Origin: Cesiribacter sp964504565
GTDB taxonomy: Bacteria; Bacteroidota; Bacteroidia; Cytophagales; Cyclobacteriaceae
Assembly (NCBI GenBank): GCA_964504565.1
Contig: CAZDEY010000008.1
Coordinates: forward strand, 160,121-224,120
Direction: 5' to 3'
DNA: 64,000 nt
Position 1 is the first letter of the stretch. The number at the start of each line of letters is the position of its first letter. The position numbers were made by a program, and so were the translations under genes. Positions 8,198-16,431 of this stretch are shown piece after piece. The notes beneath the pieces were generated by a model. It saw only the letters and a program-made list of their open reading frames with translations, did no database searches and had not been told where the DNA came from.

Positions 8198-8770
8198 TTA
8201 TTTCTTTATTTTAGGTTTGATTACTGGTCGTTTTGGTTTAGCTTCATCAGTAGTGGCTTCTTTATTGTCGGGCACCTTAGGCTTAATCTTTGGTCGGAAT
8301 TTGGGTTTTGGCTTAGGTGCATCCGGGCTTTCTTCACTACTACCTTTGGCCTCTGCCTTAGGCTTAATTTTAGGCCGGAAAACTGGTTTAGGCCTTGAGG
8401 TTTCATCATTTCCTTCAGCTTCCGGCCCGGCTTTGGCTTTAACCTTGGGGCGGAATTTAGGTTTGGCCACAACTGTCTCTGGTTTAGCTTCCGGCCTTAC
8501 CTCCTCATCTGGTTTAGCGGAACGTTCAGCAGTTGGGGTAGGCTTAGCCGGCCGTAAGGCCGCTTTTGGCGGTTTAGCTTTGGCGCTAACTTCAGGCGGT
8601 AGTTGGTAGGTTCTTCTTACTTTATTAATAAGAAATAGCTTCTGAGCCTGAAAGCTAGCCGGGCTTAGCTGATTAAATTCCTCTTCCCACACGGCAAACT
8701 CTGCCGGGCTACCCATACGAAATGCCTCCGCATCAATATTTTTAGACGTAAGCCAGCCGCTAAAATCCAT
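8198..8770 (-). CDS. Lys/Pro-rich repeat protein with short N-terminal domain
   Basis: I do not recognise a named family. The ATG at 8770 is preferred: the frame stays open to 8920, but that extension would run across the divergent tdh promoter and start codon. The 190-residue product has a folded-looking first 60 residues with repeated aromatics (MDFSGWLTSKNIDAEAF, then FAVWEEEFNQLSP). A long, basic low-complexity tail follows, in which FRPKIKPK-like units recur about four times, separated by Glu/Asp/Ser-rich spacers. No signal peptide or membrane segment is visible, so it is probably cytoplasmic. The basic tail could contact nucleic acid or ribosomes; that is only inference. It lies directly upstream of kbl on the same strand. 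Confidence 0.7.
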   Translation of the reverse strand: MDFSGWLTSKNIDAEAFRMGSPAEFAVWEEEFNQLSPASFQAQKLFLINKVRRTYQLPPEVSAKAKPPKAALRPAKPTPTAERSAKPDEEVRPEAKPETVVAKPKFRPKVKAKAGPEAEGNDETSRPKPVFRPKIKPKAEAKGSSEESPDAPKPKPKFRPKIKPKVPDNKEATTDEAKPKRPVIKPKIKK

Positions 8771-8828
8771 TTTCAAATATACAGGCTTTTTACAACACCC
8801 ATTAATTTTAGGCCTTTTTAAAGTGCTA

Positions 8829-8860
8829 TTGACCCAACCTAAAACGTTTTCGTACCTTTG
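8829..8860 (+). promoter_or_regulatory. Bacteroidota-type promoter of tdh
   Basis: TTG at 8829-8831 and TACCTTTG at 8853-8860 are 21 bases apart, matching the phylum's -33/-7 consensus (TTTG ... TAnnTTTG). The -7 box lies 24 bases before the tdh ATG. Confidence 0.8.
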
Positions 8861-8884
8861 CTTTCCTGAAGCACGTACTACCTT

Positions 8885-9838
8885 ATGGAAAAAATTCTGA
8901 TAATTGGCGCTAACGGCCAACTGGGCAGCGAACTCACGGAAGCCCTACGCAGTAAATGGGGAACCGAAAATGTATTAGCCACCGACATTCGCGAACCCAA
9001 GCAGGCTGAAGGCCGGTTTCAGGTGTTAGATGCTTTAGATAAGGAAGGGCTATATAAGGTAGTCCAGTCCGAAAAAGTTACCCAAATATATCTGCTTGCT
9101 GCCGTGCTCTCAGCCACCGGCGAAAAGAACCCGCATTTTGCCTGGAAGCTAAATATGGACAGCCTGTTTAACGTGCTGGAAGCCGCCCGCGAGTTAAATG
9201 TTAAAAAAGTATACTGGCCCAGCTCCATCGCTGTATTTGGCCCGGATACGCCTAAGAAAAATGTGCCGCAGCAGACTATTTGCAACCCTACTACGGTGTA
9301 CGGCATTAGTAAACTGGCTGGCGAGCAGTGGTGCGAGTATTACTTTAAAAAATACGGAGTAGACGTTCGCAGCATACGGTACCCCGGTCTTATAGGCTAC
9401 AAGGCCCTGCCCGGCGGCGGCACTACCGACTATGCGGTAGATATTTACCATAAAGCCCTGGAAGAAGGAGCTTACGAATCATTTCTGGCTAAAGGCACTT
9501 ATCTGCCTATGATGTATATGGAAGATGCCGTACGGGCTACCATTGAACTTATGGATGCCCCGGCCGAAAACCTGAGCGTACGCACCAGCTATAATTTGCA
9601 CGGCATGAGCTTTGCCCCCGAAGAAGTTGCCGACAGCATCAAAACCCACTTCCCTGACTTTTCAATAAGCTACCAGCCCGACTTCCGCCAGCAAATTGCC
9701 GACAGTTGGCCAGATAGTATTGATGATAGCCAAGCTCAAAAAGACTGGAACTGGAAACCCCGGTATACTTTAGAAAATATGACTGACACTATGCTGGCTA
9801 ACCTAAAAGAGCTAAAAGCCGACGGATATTTTGTCTAA
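8885..9838 (+). CDS. tdh: L-threonine 3-dehydrogenase, SDR (epimerase-like) type
   Basis: Oxidises L-threonine to 2-amino-3-ketobutyrate with NAD+, feeding Kbl. At 317 residues it is the short-chain (nucleotide-sugar epimerase-like) type of threonine dehydrogenase, not the zinc MDR type. The NAD-binding GANGQLGSE motif is at residues 8-16, ATDIREP near 33, the catalytic serine region PSSIAVFG near 114, and the catalytic YGISK (Tyr/Lys) near 139. The segment RYPGLIGYKALPGGGTTDYAV near 162 is characteristic of this subgroup. It has its own promoter and diverges from the Lys/Pro protein-kbl operon. A plain NDP-sugar epimerase is the alternative, but kbl nearby makes Tdh much more likely. Confidence 0.9.
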   Translation: MEKILIIGANGQLGSELTEALRSKWGTENVLATDIREPKQAEGRFQVLDALDKEGLYKVVQSEKVTQIYLLAAVLSATGEKNPHFAWKLNMDSLFNVLEAARELNVKKVYWPSSIAVFGPDTPKKNVPQQTICNPTTVYGISKLAGEQWCEYYFKKYGVDVRSIRYPGLIGYKALPGGGTTDYAVDIYHKALEEGAYESFLAKGTYLPMMYMEDAVRATIELMDAPAENLSVRTSYNLHGMSFAPEEVADSIKTHFPDFSISYQPDFRQQIADSWPDSIDDSQAQKDWNWKPRYTLENMTDTMLANLKELKADGYFV

Positions 9839-9968
9839 GCAATTTCACCGATTAGAATATACCTAGCAATCCAGTTTATTGCTTCATACGCGCTACTGAA
9901 CCTGCTTAGGATTTCTGTGTAAAACGTATTTATAGAGAAAAACCAACTTTCACCTATACTATACACCC

Positions 9969-10000
9969 TTTGGGGCTTCGTTAAATTGCCCGTATATTTG
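9969..10000 (+). promoter_or_regulatory. Promoter of the enoyl-CoA hydratase gene
   Basis: TTTG at 9969-9972 and TATATTTG at 9993-10000 with a 20-base spacer fit the Bacteroidota -33/-7 consensus. The start codon is 25 bases further on. Confidence 0.8.
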
Positions 10001-10025
10001 GGCTGTAGCTTAATTTTTTGCACTC

Positions 10026-10817
10026 ATGAACGAATTTCAGAATTTACTTCTTTCCCTTCACGAGGAAACCGGCATACTAACCATTACCATAAACCGCCCT
10101 GATAAGCTTAACGCGCTTAACCTGGCCACTATTGAAGATCTTAGAAACGCCATGCAGCAGGTTTACGATGACCCTACTATTAAGGGGGTTATACTAACCG
10201 GCCAGGGCGAAAAAGCTTTTGTAGCCGGCGCCGATATTAGCGAGCTTCGCGAATTGAATGAGGTAAATGCCCGTAAATTTGCCGAGAACGGCCAGGAAGT
10301 GTTTGCCCTGTTAGAGAATTGCCACAAGCCGGTAATTGCCGCCGTTAACGGCTTTGCACTGGGCGGCGGCTGCGAGTTAGCTATGGCCTGCCACCTGCGG
10401 GTTGCTACCCAAAATGCCCGCTTTGGCCAGCCCGAAGTAAACTTAGGCATTATACCCGGCTACGGCGGCACCCAGCGCCTAACCCAACTTATAGGCAAGG
10501 GCAAAGCCATGGAACTAATGATGACCGGCGATATGCTAACCGCCGACGAAGCCGAAGACCTAGGTTTGGTGAACTACGTTACCCATAACCACGAGCAGCT
10601 TACCGAAAAGTGCATGGAGCTCATGAAGAAAATTATCGGCAAAGGCCCATTAGCTATTGGCATGTTGGTAGACTGCGTGAATGCAGTATATAGCTCGCAG
10701 CAGAACGGCTACCAGGTAGAGGCCAATTCTTTCGCCAGTTGCGCCCGCACCGAAGATTTTAAAGAAGGCACTTCGGCTTTCTTAGAGAAACGTAAGCCTC
10801 AGTTTTCGGGTAAGTAA
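10026..10817 (+). CDS. Enoyl-CoA hydratase/isomerase family protein
   Basis: A 263-residue crotonase-fold enzyme that adds water to trans-2-enoyl-CoA in beta-oxidation or butyrate-type pathways. The oxyanion-hole segment FVAGADISEL is near residue 64, and the second glycine-rich segment FALGGGCELAMACHL is near 113. Both catalytic glutamates of true hydratases are present (in GGGCEL and in FGQPEVNLGIIPGYGG), which favours hydratase over isomerase-only members. It has its own promoter; the flippase gene follows 24 bases after the stop. No other fatty-acid gene is adjacent, so the physiological substrate is not defined. Confidence 0.92.
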   Translation: MNEFQNLLLSLHEETGILTITINRPDKLNALNLATIEDLRNAMQQVYDDPTIKGVILTGQGEKAFVAGADISELRELNEVNARKFAENGQEVFALLENCHKPVIAAVNGFALGGGCELAMACHLRVATQNARFGQPEVNLGIIPGYGGTQRLTQLIGKGKAMELMMTGDMLTADEAEDLGLVNYVTHNHEQLTEKCMELMKKIIGKGPLAIGMLVDCVNAVYSSQQNGYQVEANSFASCARTEDFKEGTSAFLEKRKPQFSGK

Positions 10818-10841
10818 TACCTTAGCAGTTTAGCATAGTTT

Positions 10842-12350
10842 ATGAGCAGCCTTAAACGACTGGCTAGTGATACGGCCCTGTACGGGGTTAGTAGCATATT
10901 AGGGCGTCTGCTCAACTATCTGCTTATCATTCTGCATACCCGGGTATTTATGGCCGGCGAATTAGGTGTAGTTACGGAGCTATATGCCTATGTCGCATTT
11001 CTAAACGTCCTCTTTACCTATGGTATGGAAACCGCTTACTTTAGGTTTTCGAGCCGGGAGCGTAGTGCTAGCCATACCATATTCAATACTGCCTTTACCT
11101 CTGTCTTTATTTCAAGCCTAATTCTTTCCGGCCTGTTGGCCTTACTGGCATACCCTGTAATGGATTGGCTTGATTACGAAGGGAAAGAGCATATAATTTA
11201 CTGGCTGGCGGCCCTCATAGCCTTAGATGCTATAACCGCAATTCCTTTTGCCAAACTAAGGTTAGATGGAAAAGCCAAATTATTTGTTGCCGCCAAGTTG
11301 GTTAACATCTTCTTGAATATTGGGCTTAATCTGCTGTTTCTGTGGTTCGTACCAAAAATTATTAACGGCAGTTGGCCATCGCTCAAAGGTTTCGCCAATT
11401 ACATATATGTTCCTAATTGGGATGTCGAGTACGTTTTTTTAGCCAACCTGTTAGCTAATAGTGCGCTGATTTTTATGCTATTGCCAGTTTGGCGACAAGT
11501 TAAACTAGCTATTGATAAAACTTTTTGGAAACCTATGCTGGTATATGCTTACCCCTTGCTACTTATGGGGCTGGCTGGTGTAACCAACGATATGCTTTCC
11601 AGAACCATGCTCCGCCATGTGCTACCGGAAGGCTTCTACGCTAACTACGATAATGAGGCAGCCCTTGGTATTTTTGGGGCCTGCTACCGGCTTTCTATAT
11701 TTATGATGCTGGCCATTCAAGCCTTTCGTTATGCCTCAGAACCCTTCTTCTTTAATAAAGCTGCCGACAAGGATTCGCCCAAGACGTTTGCTGATATAAT
11801 GTACTATTTTGTAATAGTATGTTGCCTGATATTATTTGCTGTGGTAGTAAATTTACCTTGGTTGGCGCCAATGTTTTTAAAAAGGGATATATATCTGGAA
11901 GGGCTGGAAATTGTGCCGGTACTCCTTCTGGCAAATCTCTTCTTTGGCATATATGTTAATTTAAGTATCTGGTTCAAGTTGGCTGATAAAACTACCTATG
12001 GTACTTGGTTTACCGGAACTGCGGCAATTCTCACTATATTACTTAATTTACTTTTAATACCGACAATAGGGTATTTCGGAGCGTCTTTAGCTACCTTAAT
12101 TGTGTACTTCTATATGGCAGCCGTGTGTTATTATTTCGGTCAAAAGTTTTACCACATACCCTACAAAGTAAAGGCAGGCTTATTTTATATAATTATATCT
12201 ACGGCAGCAGCTTACGCAATCTGGATATTTATGCCGGCCGTAACCTGGATTGCCGTACTAATTGGAATTGCATCTACCCTAATTTATGTAGGTGTTGTCT
12301 TTTTGGTAGAACGCCGCAAGCTCGCTGCCCAAATCTCAAATAATTCGTAA
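10842..12350 (+). CDS. Polysaccharide/lipid-linked oligosaccharide flippase (MOP superfamily)
   Basis: A 502-residue integral membrane protein with about 12-14 hydrophobic segments along its whole length. The N-terminal pattern (SSLKRLASDTALYGVSSILGR) is the usual opening of Wzx/RfbX-like members of the MOP exporter superfamily, with conserved LAYPVMDWL and GLAGVTNDMLSR loops. It is thought to flip lipid-linked glycans across the inner membrane. In Bacteroidota this gene is often followed by dut and the same downstream envelope genes seen here. The substrate is unknown; a lipid II flippase role is a possibility. Confidence 0.88.
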   Translation: MSSLKRLASDTALYGVSSILGRLLNYLLIILHTRVFMAGELGVVTELYAYVAFLNVLFTYGMETAYFRFSSRERSASHTIFNTAFTSVFISSLILSGLLALLAYPVMDWLDYEGKEHIIYWLAALIALDAITAIPFAKLRLDGKAKLFVAAKLVNIFLNIGLNLLFLWFVPKIINGSWPSLKGFANYIYVPNWDVEYVFLANLLANSALIFMLLPVWRQVKLAIDKTFWKPMLVYAYPLLLMGLAGVTNDMLSRTMLRHVLPEGFYANYDNEAALGIFGACYRLSIFMMLAIQAFRYASEPFFFNKAADKDSPKTFADIMYYFVIVCCLILFAVVVNLPWLAPMFLKRDIYLEGLEIVPVLLLANLFFGIYVNLSIWFKLADKTTYGTWFTGTAAILTILLNLLLIPTIGYFGASLATLIVYFYMAAVCYYFGQKFYHIPYKVKAGLFYIIISTAAAYAIWIFMPAVTWIAVLIGIASTLIYVGVVFLVERRKLAAQISNNS

Positions 12351-12362
12351 GTTTGAAGCCCT

Positions 12363-12809
12363 ATGAGCGAGTTGCTAAAAATTCCGGTAATCAATAAATC
12401 GCCGCACGAGTTGCCGGCCTACCAAACCGCCGCCGCCGCCGGCCTAGATTTGCGAGCCTGGCTGGAAGAACCTATTACTCTTAAACCTCTGCAAAGAGCC
12501 CTGGTTCCAACCGGTTTGTATATGGAAATTCCGGTAGGCTACGAAGCCCAGGTGCGGCCGCGTAGTGGGTTGGCTTATAAATTTGGCGTAACCGTACTAA
12601 ACAGCCCCGGCACTATAGATGCCGACTATCGGGGCGAACTTAGGGTGCTGTTGGTTAACCTTTCTAACGAACCCTATGTTATACAAAACGGCGAGCGTAT
12701 TGCCCAACTGGTAGTAGCCGCCCACGCCCAGGTAAACTGGCAAGCCGCCGAAACCCTGGCCGATAGCGCACGGGGCAGCGGTGGTTTCGGCAGTTCCGGG
12801 CACCATTAA
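12363..12809 (+). CDS. dut: dUTP diphosphatase
   Basis: Hydrolyses dUTP to dUMP and PPi, keeping uracil out of DNA and supplying thymidylate synthesis. The 148-residue trimeric-type enzyme shows all five motifs: AGLDLRA near residue 27, RPRSGLA near 64, the catalytic-aspartate motif GTIDADYRGELRVLLVN near 81, GERIAQLVV near 108, and the C-terminal arm RGSGGFGSSG near 137 that closes over the active site. It starts 12 bases after the flippase stop and precedes the nucleotidyltransferase by 46 bases, so it is probably part of the same operon. Confidence 0.96.
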   Translation: MSELLKIPVINKSPHELPAYQTAAAAGLDLRAWLEEPITLKPLQRALVPTGLYMEIPVGYEAQVRPRSGLAYKFGVTVLNSPGTIDADYRGELRVLLVNLSNEPYVIQNGERIAQLVVAAHAQVNWQAAETLADSARGSGGFGSSGHH

Positions 12810-12855
12810 TCATCGATATAACAAATATTTCTTTAAACTAAATCTACTTTTTAAC

Positions 12856-13863
12856 ATGAATCTAGTAATTCCTATGGCAGGTCGCGGTACTCGTTTGCGC
12901 CCGCACTCATTAACCGTACCCAAGCCGCTTATACCAATTGCCGGCAAGCCTATAGTGCAGCGCTTGGTAGAAGATATTGCCAAAGTGAGTACTGAAAAAC
13001 TAGATAATATCGGCTTTATTATTCACCCTAGTTTTGGCAAAGAAGTAGAAGAACACTTGATGCAGGTGGCCGAGGAATTAGGCGCCCGGGGCCACATTTT
13101 TTACCAGGAACAAGCCTTGGGAACCGCCCATGCCATACTTTGCGCCGAGCCGCTACTCAAAGGCCCGGTAATTATAGCCTTTGCCGATACCCTCTTCCGG
13201 GCCAACTTTACGCTGGATGCCGAAAAAGACGGAATAATTTGGGTACAAAAAGTAGAAGACCCTAAAGCCTTTGGCGTCGTAAAGCTGAATAACGATGGGG
13301 TTATTACCGAGTTTGTAGAGAAGCCGCAAAAGTACGTAAGCGATTTGGCCATTATTGGTATCTACTACTTTAAAGACGGCGACTACCTACGCAGCGAACT
13401 GCAGTACCTTATAGATAATGATATTAAGGATAAGGGCGAATACCAGATAACTAACGCCATGGAAAACATGAAGAACAAAGGTTCTCAGTTTGTTCCCGGC
13501 CAGGTTGACGATTGGCTGGACTGCGGCAATAAGGACGTGGCCGTAAACACTAACCAGCGCTATTTGGAGTTTATACGAGAAGAAAATTTGGTACACCCCT
13601 CGGCCGATGTTAAGGATTCGGTAATTATTCCCCCCTGCTTTGTAGGCGAAAATGTGGTGCTACACAATTCGGTTATCGGTCCGCACGTTTCAATAGGTAA
13701 AAATACTACAGTAGAAGATAGCCGACTTAAAAATACTATAGTGCAAACCCACGCTACTATTAAGAACTTGGTACTGGATAATTCTATGGTCGGCAACCAT
13801 GCCGCCTACGAAGGCCGGGCTAAGGATTTTAGCTTGGGCGACTATAATATAATTAAAGAGTAA
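12856..13863 (+). CDS. Sugar-phosphate nucleotidyltransferase
   Basis: Transfers a nucleotide to a sugar 1-phosphate to make an NDP-sugar. The ATG at 12856 is chosen because the family starts MxxVIPMAGxGTRLRP; an in-frame start further upstream would overlap dut. The 335-residue protein has the nucleotide-binding loop AGRGTRLRPHSLTVPKPLIP at residues 8-27, the metal-site segment IAFADTLF near 110, VEKPQKY near 157, and a C-terminal hexapeptide-like part (NSVIGPHVSIGKNTTVEDSR) near 270 suggesting a left-handed beta-helix. Glucose-1-phosphate thymidylyl- or uridylyltransferase or mannose-1-phosphate guanylyltransferase activity cannot be decided. The position next to a flippase points to envelope polysaccharide supply. 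Confidence 0.9.
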   Translation: MNLVIPMAGRGTRLRPHSLTVPKPLIPIAGKPIVQRLVEDIAKVSTEKLDNIGFIIHPSFGKEVEEHLMQVAEELGARGHIFYQEQALGTAHAILCAEPLLKGPVIIAFADTLFRANFTLDAEKDGIIWVQKVEDPKAFGVVKLNNDGVITEFVEKPQKYVSDLAIIGIYYFKDGDYLRSELQYLIDNDIKDKGEYQITNAMENMKNKGSQFVPGQVDDWLDCGNKDVAVNTNQRYLEFIREENLVHPSADVKDSVIIPPCFVGENVVLHNSVIGPHVSIGKNTTVEDSRLKNTIVQTHATIKNLVLDNSMVGNHAAYEGRAKDFSLGDYNIIKE

Positions 13864-13868
13864 AATCT

Positions 13869-13904
13869 GAGCCGGTGCCTGTAGGGTTTAGCAGGTACCG
13901 GCTC
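13869..13904 (+). terminator. Hairpin after the nucleotidyltransferase gene
   Basis: GAGCCGGTGCCTG and CAGGTACCGGCTC form a 13-bp stem with one G-U pair and a 10-base loop, starting 5 bases after the stop codon. No strong T-run follows, so it may only attenuate read-through to the TPR gene. Confidence 0.6.
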
Positions 13905-13964
13905 TAATATAACTGGCAGAACTTACTCCGCCAGCCTGGCGTTGGTAAAGAAACAATCAGGTTT

Positions 13965-15683
13965 ATGCGCATTTCGTACCCCGGTTTTAAACTAGTTATT
14001 GCGGCATACTTTGTGATTATAGCAGGTATGCCGTTTTCGTACGCGCAAAAACGAAAGTCCGGAAATGATGCAGCCTCGGCCGAAGCCCTTTTCCTGGACG
14101 GGATAAGAGCCGCAATCACCGATAATGAAACCGGGGCAATTGATCTTTTGGAACAATCGGTTAAGCAGAACCCCGATAACGCTGCCGCTTACTATAAATT
14201 AGCCCAACTATACCGCAGCCAGGAACAGTACGAAAAAGCAATTGAAAGCGGCAAGAAAGCTATAAGTTTAGACGGCAGTAACCAGTATTACTATTTGGAA
14301 ACTGCTGAACTTTACGGTACCATTGGCCAGCTTAACCAGGCAGCAAATTACCTGGAACAAATGCTTAGTAACACCAATGCCTCCAAGGAACATTTGCTGA
14401 ATTTAGTAGGCGTATACCGTCAGCTTAACCGCCCCGATGATGCCTTAAAAACCTTGGAAAGAGCCCAGAAGGAATTGGGCAATACCGAAAATATTATAGC
14501 CCAGCGACAGGAGTTATATCTGCAAGCCGGCAAAATTGACAAGGTGCTGGAAACCGGCGAGGAGTTAGTGAAGCTAAACCCTAATAACCCCACCTACGCC
14601 TTTCAGCAAGCTAAAATACTTATGGGCGATGGTCGCTACTTAGCGGCTCAGGAGTATTTGCAGGGCCTGTTAGCCACCAATTCTAAAAATGCTTACGCGC
14701 GTTTTTTGCTGGGGCAGGCGTTACTGGCTCAAAACCACCCGGCCGAGGCTATGCAGGAATTTTTAAATTCCTTCGCCAGCCGCCGGGTTCCCTTACAAGA
14801 TAAATTGGATATTACTGTAGGCTACCTAGGTATGTTGCCCAACCAGCAGTTAGAGCCTAAGCTATTCCAGTTGACTGATTCACTGCTTAAGGCCCACCCT
14901 ACCCGATCCGACGTTTTTGCTATGCGGGGCGATTTACTGATGGAACTTGATCAAAAATCGCAAGCCCGGCAATTTTATCATCAGGCATTGGAACGTAACG
15001 AGGGCAACTTTATTCTTTGGCAGAATATTCTTTCCATTGGCCTGGAGCTTGGCCGCTATGATAGTGTAGCCAAGGAAAGTGAGCAGGCCCTGGCCCTGTT
15101 TCCTAACCAGGCCGTGCTATATTACTTTGCCGGCACCGCTAACCTAAGCATAAATAAGTACGATCGGGCCATTCGTAATTTGGAACAAGGCTTACGGTTA
15201 TCTCGGAACAACCCCGATCTGGCCAAAATTTTTAATACCCACTTGGGCGATGCGTACAATTCTGCTAAAAAGTACAGCCAATCTAATGCTGCTTACGATG
15301 CCGTACTGGCCGCCGATCCGCATAATGCCTATGTGCTGAATAATTACAGCTATTATTTAGCACTGCGAAAAGAAAACCTTGATTTAGCCCAGAAGATGAG
15401 CGAAGATCTGGTAGAAACCTATCCGGATGAGCCAAATTATTTGGATACGTACGCCTGGGTGTTATTTCAGAAAAAAAATTACCAAGAAGCCCTTAAGGTG
15501 CTGGAAAAAGCCCTGGCCAGCGGCGGTAATGAAAACGGCACTATTCTTGAGCACTACGGCGATATACTTTACCAGTTAGGGCAGCCCGAGCGGGCACTTG
15601 AGCAATGGCTGGCGGCGGAATCCTTGGGCGAAACATCAGCCCAACTTCCTAAAAAAATTAAGGACCGAACCTACTATGAATAA
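13965..15683 (+). CDS. Secreted tetratricopeptide-repeat protein
   Basis: A 572-residue protein with a signal peptide (cleavage near SYAQ, residue about 27) followed almost entirely by 34-residue helical TPR repeats. Examples are AAYYKLAQLYRSQEQYEKAIE near 66 and AYVLNNYSYYLALRKENLDLA near 445, and repeats run to the C-terminus. TPR arrays are protein-interaction scaffolds; the partner is not known, and periplasmic location is inferred from the signal. Its stop overlaps the start of the DUF4292 lipoprotein by 8 bases (ATGAATAA), so the two are translationally coupled, with the EnvC-like gene next. A role in envelope or lipoprotein biogenesis is suggested by these neighbours. Confidence 0.85.
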   Translation: MRISYPGFKLVIAAYFVIIAGMPFSYAQKRKSGNDAASAEALFLDGIRAAITDNETGAIDLLEQSVKQNPDNAAAYYKLAQLYRSQEQYEKAIESGKKAISLDGSNQYYYLETAELYGTIGQLNQAANYLEQMLSNTNASKEHLLNLVGVYRQLNRPDDALKTLERAQKELGNTENIIAQRQELYLQAGKIDKVLETGEELVKLNPNNPTYAFQQAKILMGDGRYLAAQEYLQGLLATNSKNAYARFLLGQALLAQNHPAEAMQEFLNSFASRRVPLQDKLDITVGYLGMLPNQQLEPKLFQLTDSLLKAHPTRSDVFAMRGDLLMELDQKSQARQFYHQALERNEGNFILWQNILSIGLELGRYDSVAKESEQALALFPNQAVLYYFAGTANLSINKYDRAIRNLEQGLRLSRNNPDLAKIFNTHLGDAYNSAKKYSQSNAAYDAVLAADPHNAYVLNNYSYYLALRKENLDLAQKMSEDLVETYPDEPNYLDTYAWVLFQKKNYQEALKVLEKALASGGNENGTILEHYGDILYQLGQPERALEQWLAAESLGETSAQLPKKIKDRTYYE

Positions 15684-16431
15684 ATTTGCTATTGCAGCGG
15701 CGGTATGCATACTACTACTTTCCGGCTGTAAACGAGAGGCTATACCTACGGTTAGCAAAAAAGACCTTAAGGAACTGAATATTGCCCCCTTACAATTCGA
15801 TTACCTTAGCCTAAAAAGCAAAATCAATTTTGATGATGGAAGCCGGAACCTAGGAGCTACGGCCAACTTCAGAATTAAGCGAGATGAAAAAATATGGTTT
15901 TCGGTAAGCCCCGGTTTTGGTTTTGAAGTTGCGAGAGGCTTAGTAACTAAAGATTCATTATACCTTATTAACAAGCTTCAAAAAGAATACCACGCCTATA
16001 GCTTCCAAGAATTATCGCAGCGGGTGGGCGTTCAACTGGGTTACCCAATTTTACAGGCCGCCATATTAGGCGATTTAGCCCGGCCCCTAACTGAGCAAAA
16101 CCGTATTCGCCGGGAGCCGTCGCAAATAATTGTGGTGCAGGAGGAAGGTCAGTACACAGTTTCTAATTACTTTAATCCGCAAACATTAAAGCTAATTAAG
16201 GTTTTTCTGCAAGAGGCCAACTCACCTAACAGCCTTAATATTAACTACGATGATTTTAGGAATGAAGAAGGACGAATAATGCCGTTTTCCAGCTCGGCCG
16301 CCGCCAGCTACCAGAAAAATAATGCTATGAACACCATTAAGGTTGATTTTGACCACCAAAAGGCAGAATTTAGCACCAGTCCCCTATCCTTCCCATTTAG
16401 CATTCCGGATAATTATGTCCGCCAAAAATAG
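15676..16431 (+). CDS. DUF4292 lipoprotein (LolB/LppM-like fold)
   Basis: The ATG at 15676 is chosen because it gives a lipoprotein signal (MNKFAIAAAVCILLLSGC, lipobox Cys at residue 18); the frame is open further upstream but only as an overlap with the TPR gene. The 251-residue mature protein reads LQFDYLSLKSKINFDDG then IWFSVSPGFGFEVARGLVTKDSLYLINKLQKEY, the pattern of DUF4292. That family is Bacteroidota-specific and resembles the LolA/LolB/LppM lipoprotein-binding folds, so a lipid or lipoprotein carrier role at the periplasm is a reasonable inference. It overlaps the following EnvC-like gene by 17 bases. Confidence 0.87.
   Translation: MNKFAIAAAVCILLLSGCKREAIPTVSKKDLKELNIAPLQFDYLSLKSKINFDDGSRNLGATANFRIKRDEKIWFSVSPGFGFEVARGLVTKDSLYLINKLQKEYHAYSFQELSQRVGVQLGYPILQAAILGDLARPLTEQNRIRREPSQIIVVQEEGQYTVSNYFNPQTLKLIKVFLQEANSPNSLNINYDDFRNEEGRIMPFSSSAAASYQKNNAMNTIKVDFDHQKAEFSTSPLSFPFSIPDNYVRQK

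Noticed and set aside
8220..8470. CRISPR-like or satellite repeat from the recurring TTTGG/GGCTTA units
   Set aside because: The periodicity is in frame and encodes the Lys/Pro repeats of a protein; unit lengths and spacers are irregular.
8771..8920. Longer N-terminus of the Lys/Pro-rich protein
   Set aside because: The extension would run through the tdh promoter and start codon and adds an implausible leader; the ATG at 8770 is better.
9835..10023. A 62-codon minus-strand frame between tdh and the enoyl-CoA hydratase gene
   Set aside because: It overlaps the tdh stop and covers the hydratase promoter; its composition follows the AT-rich intergenic DNA and I see no domain or signal.
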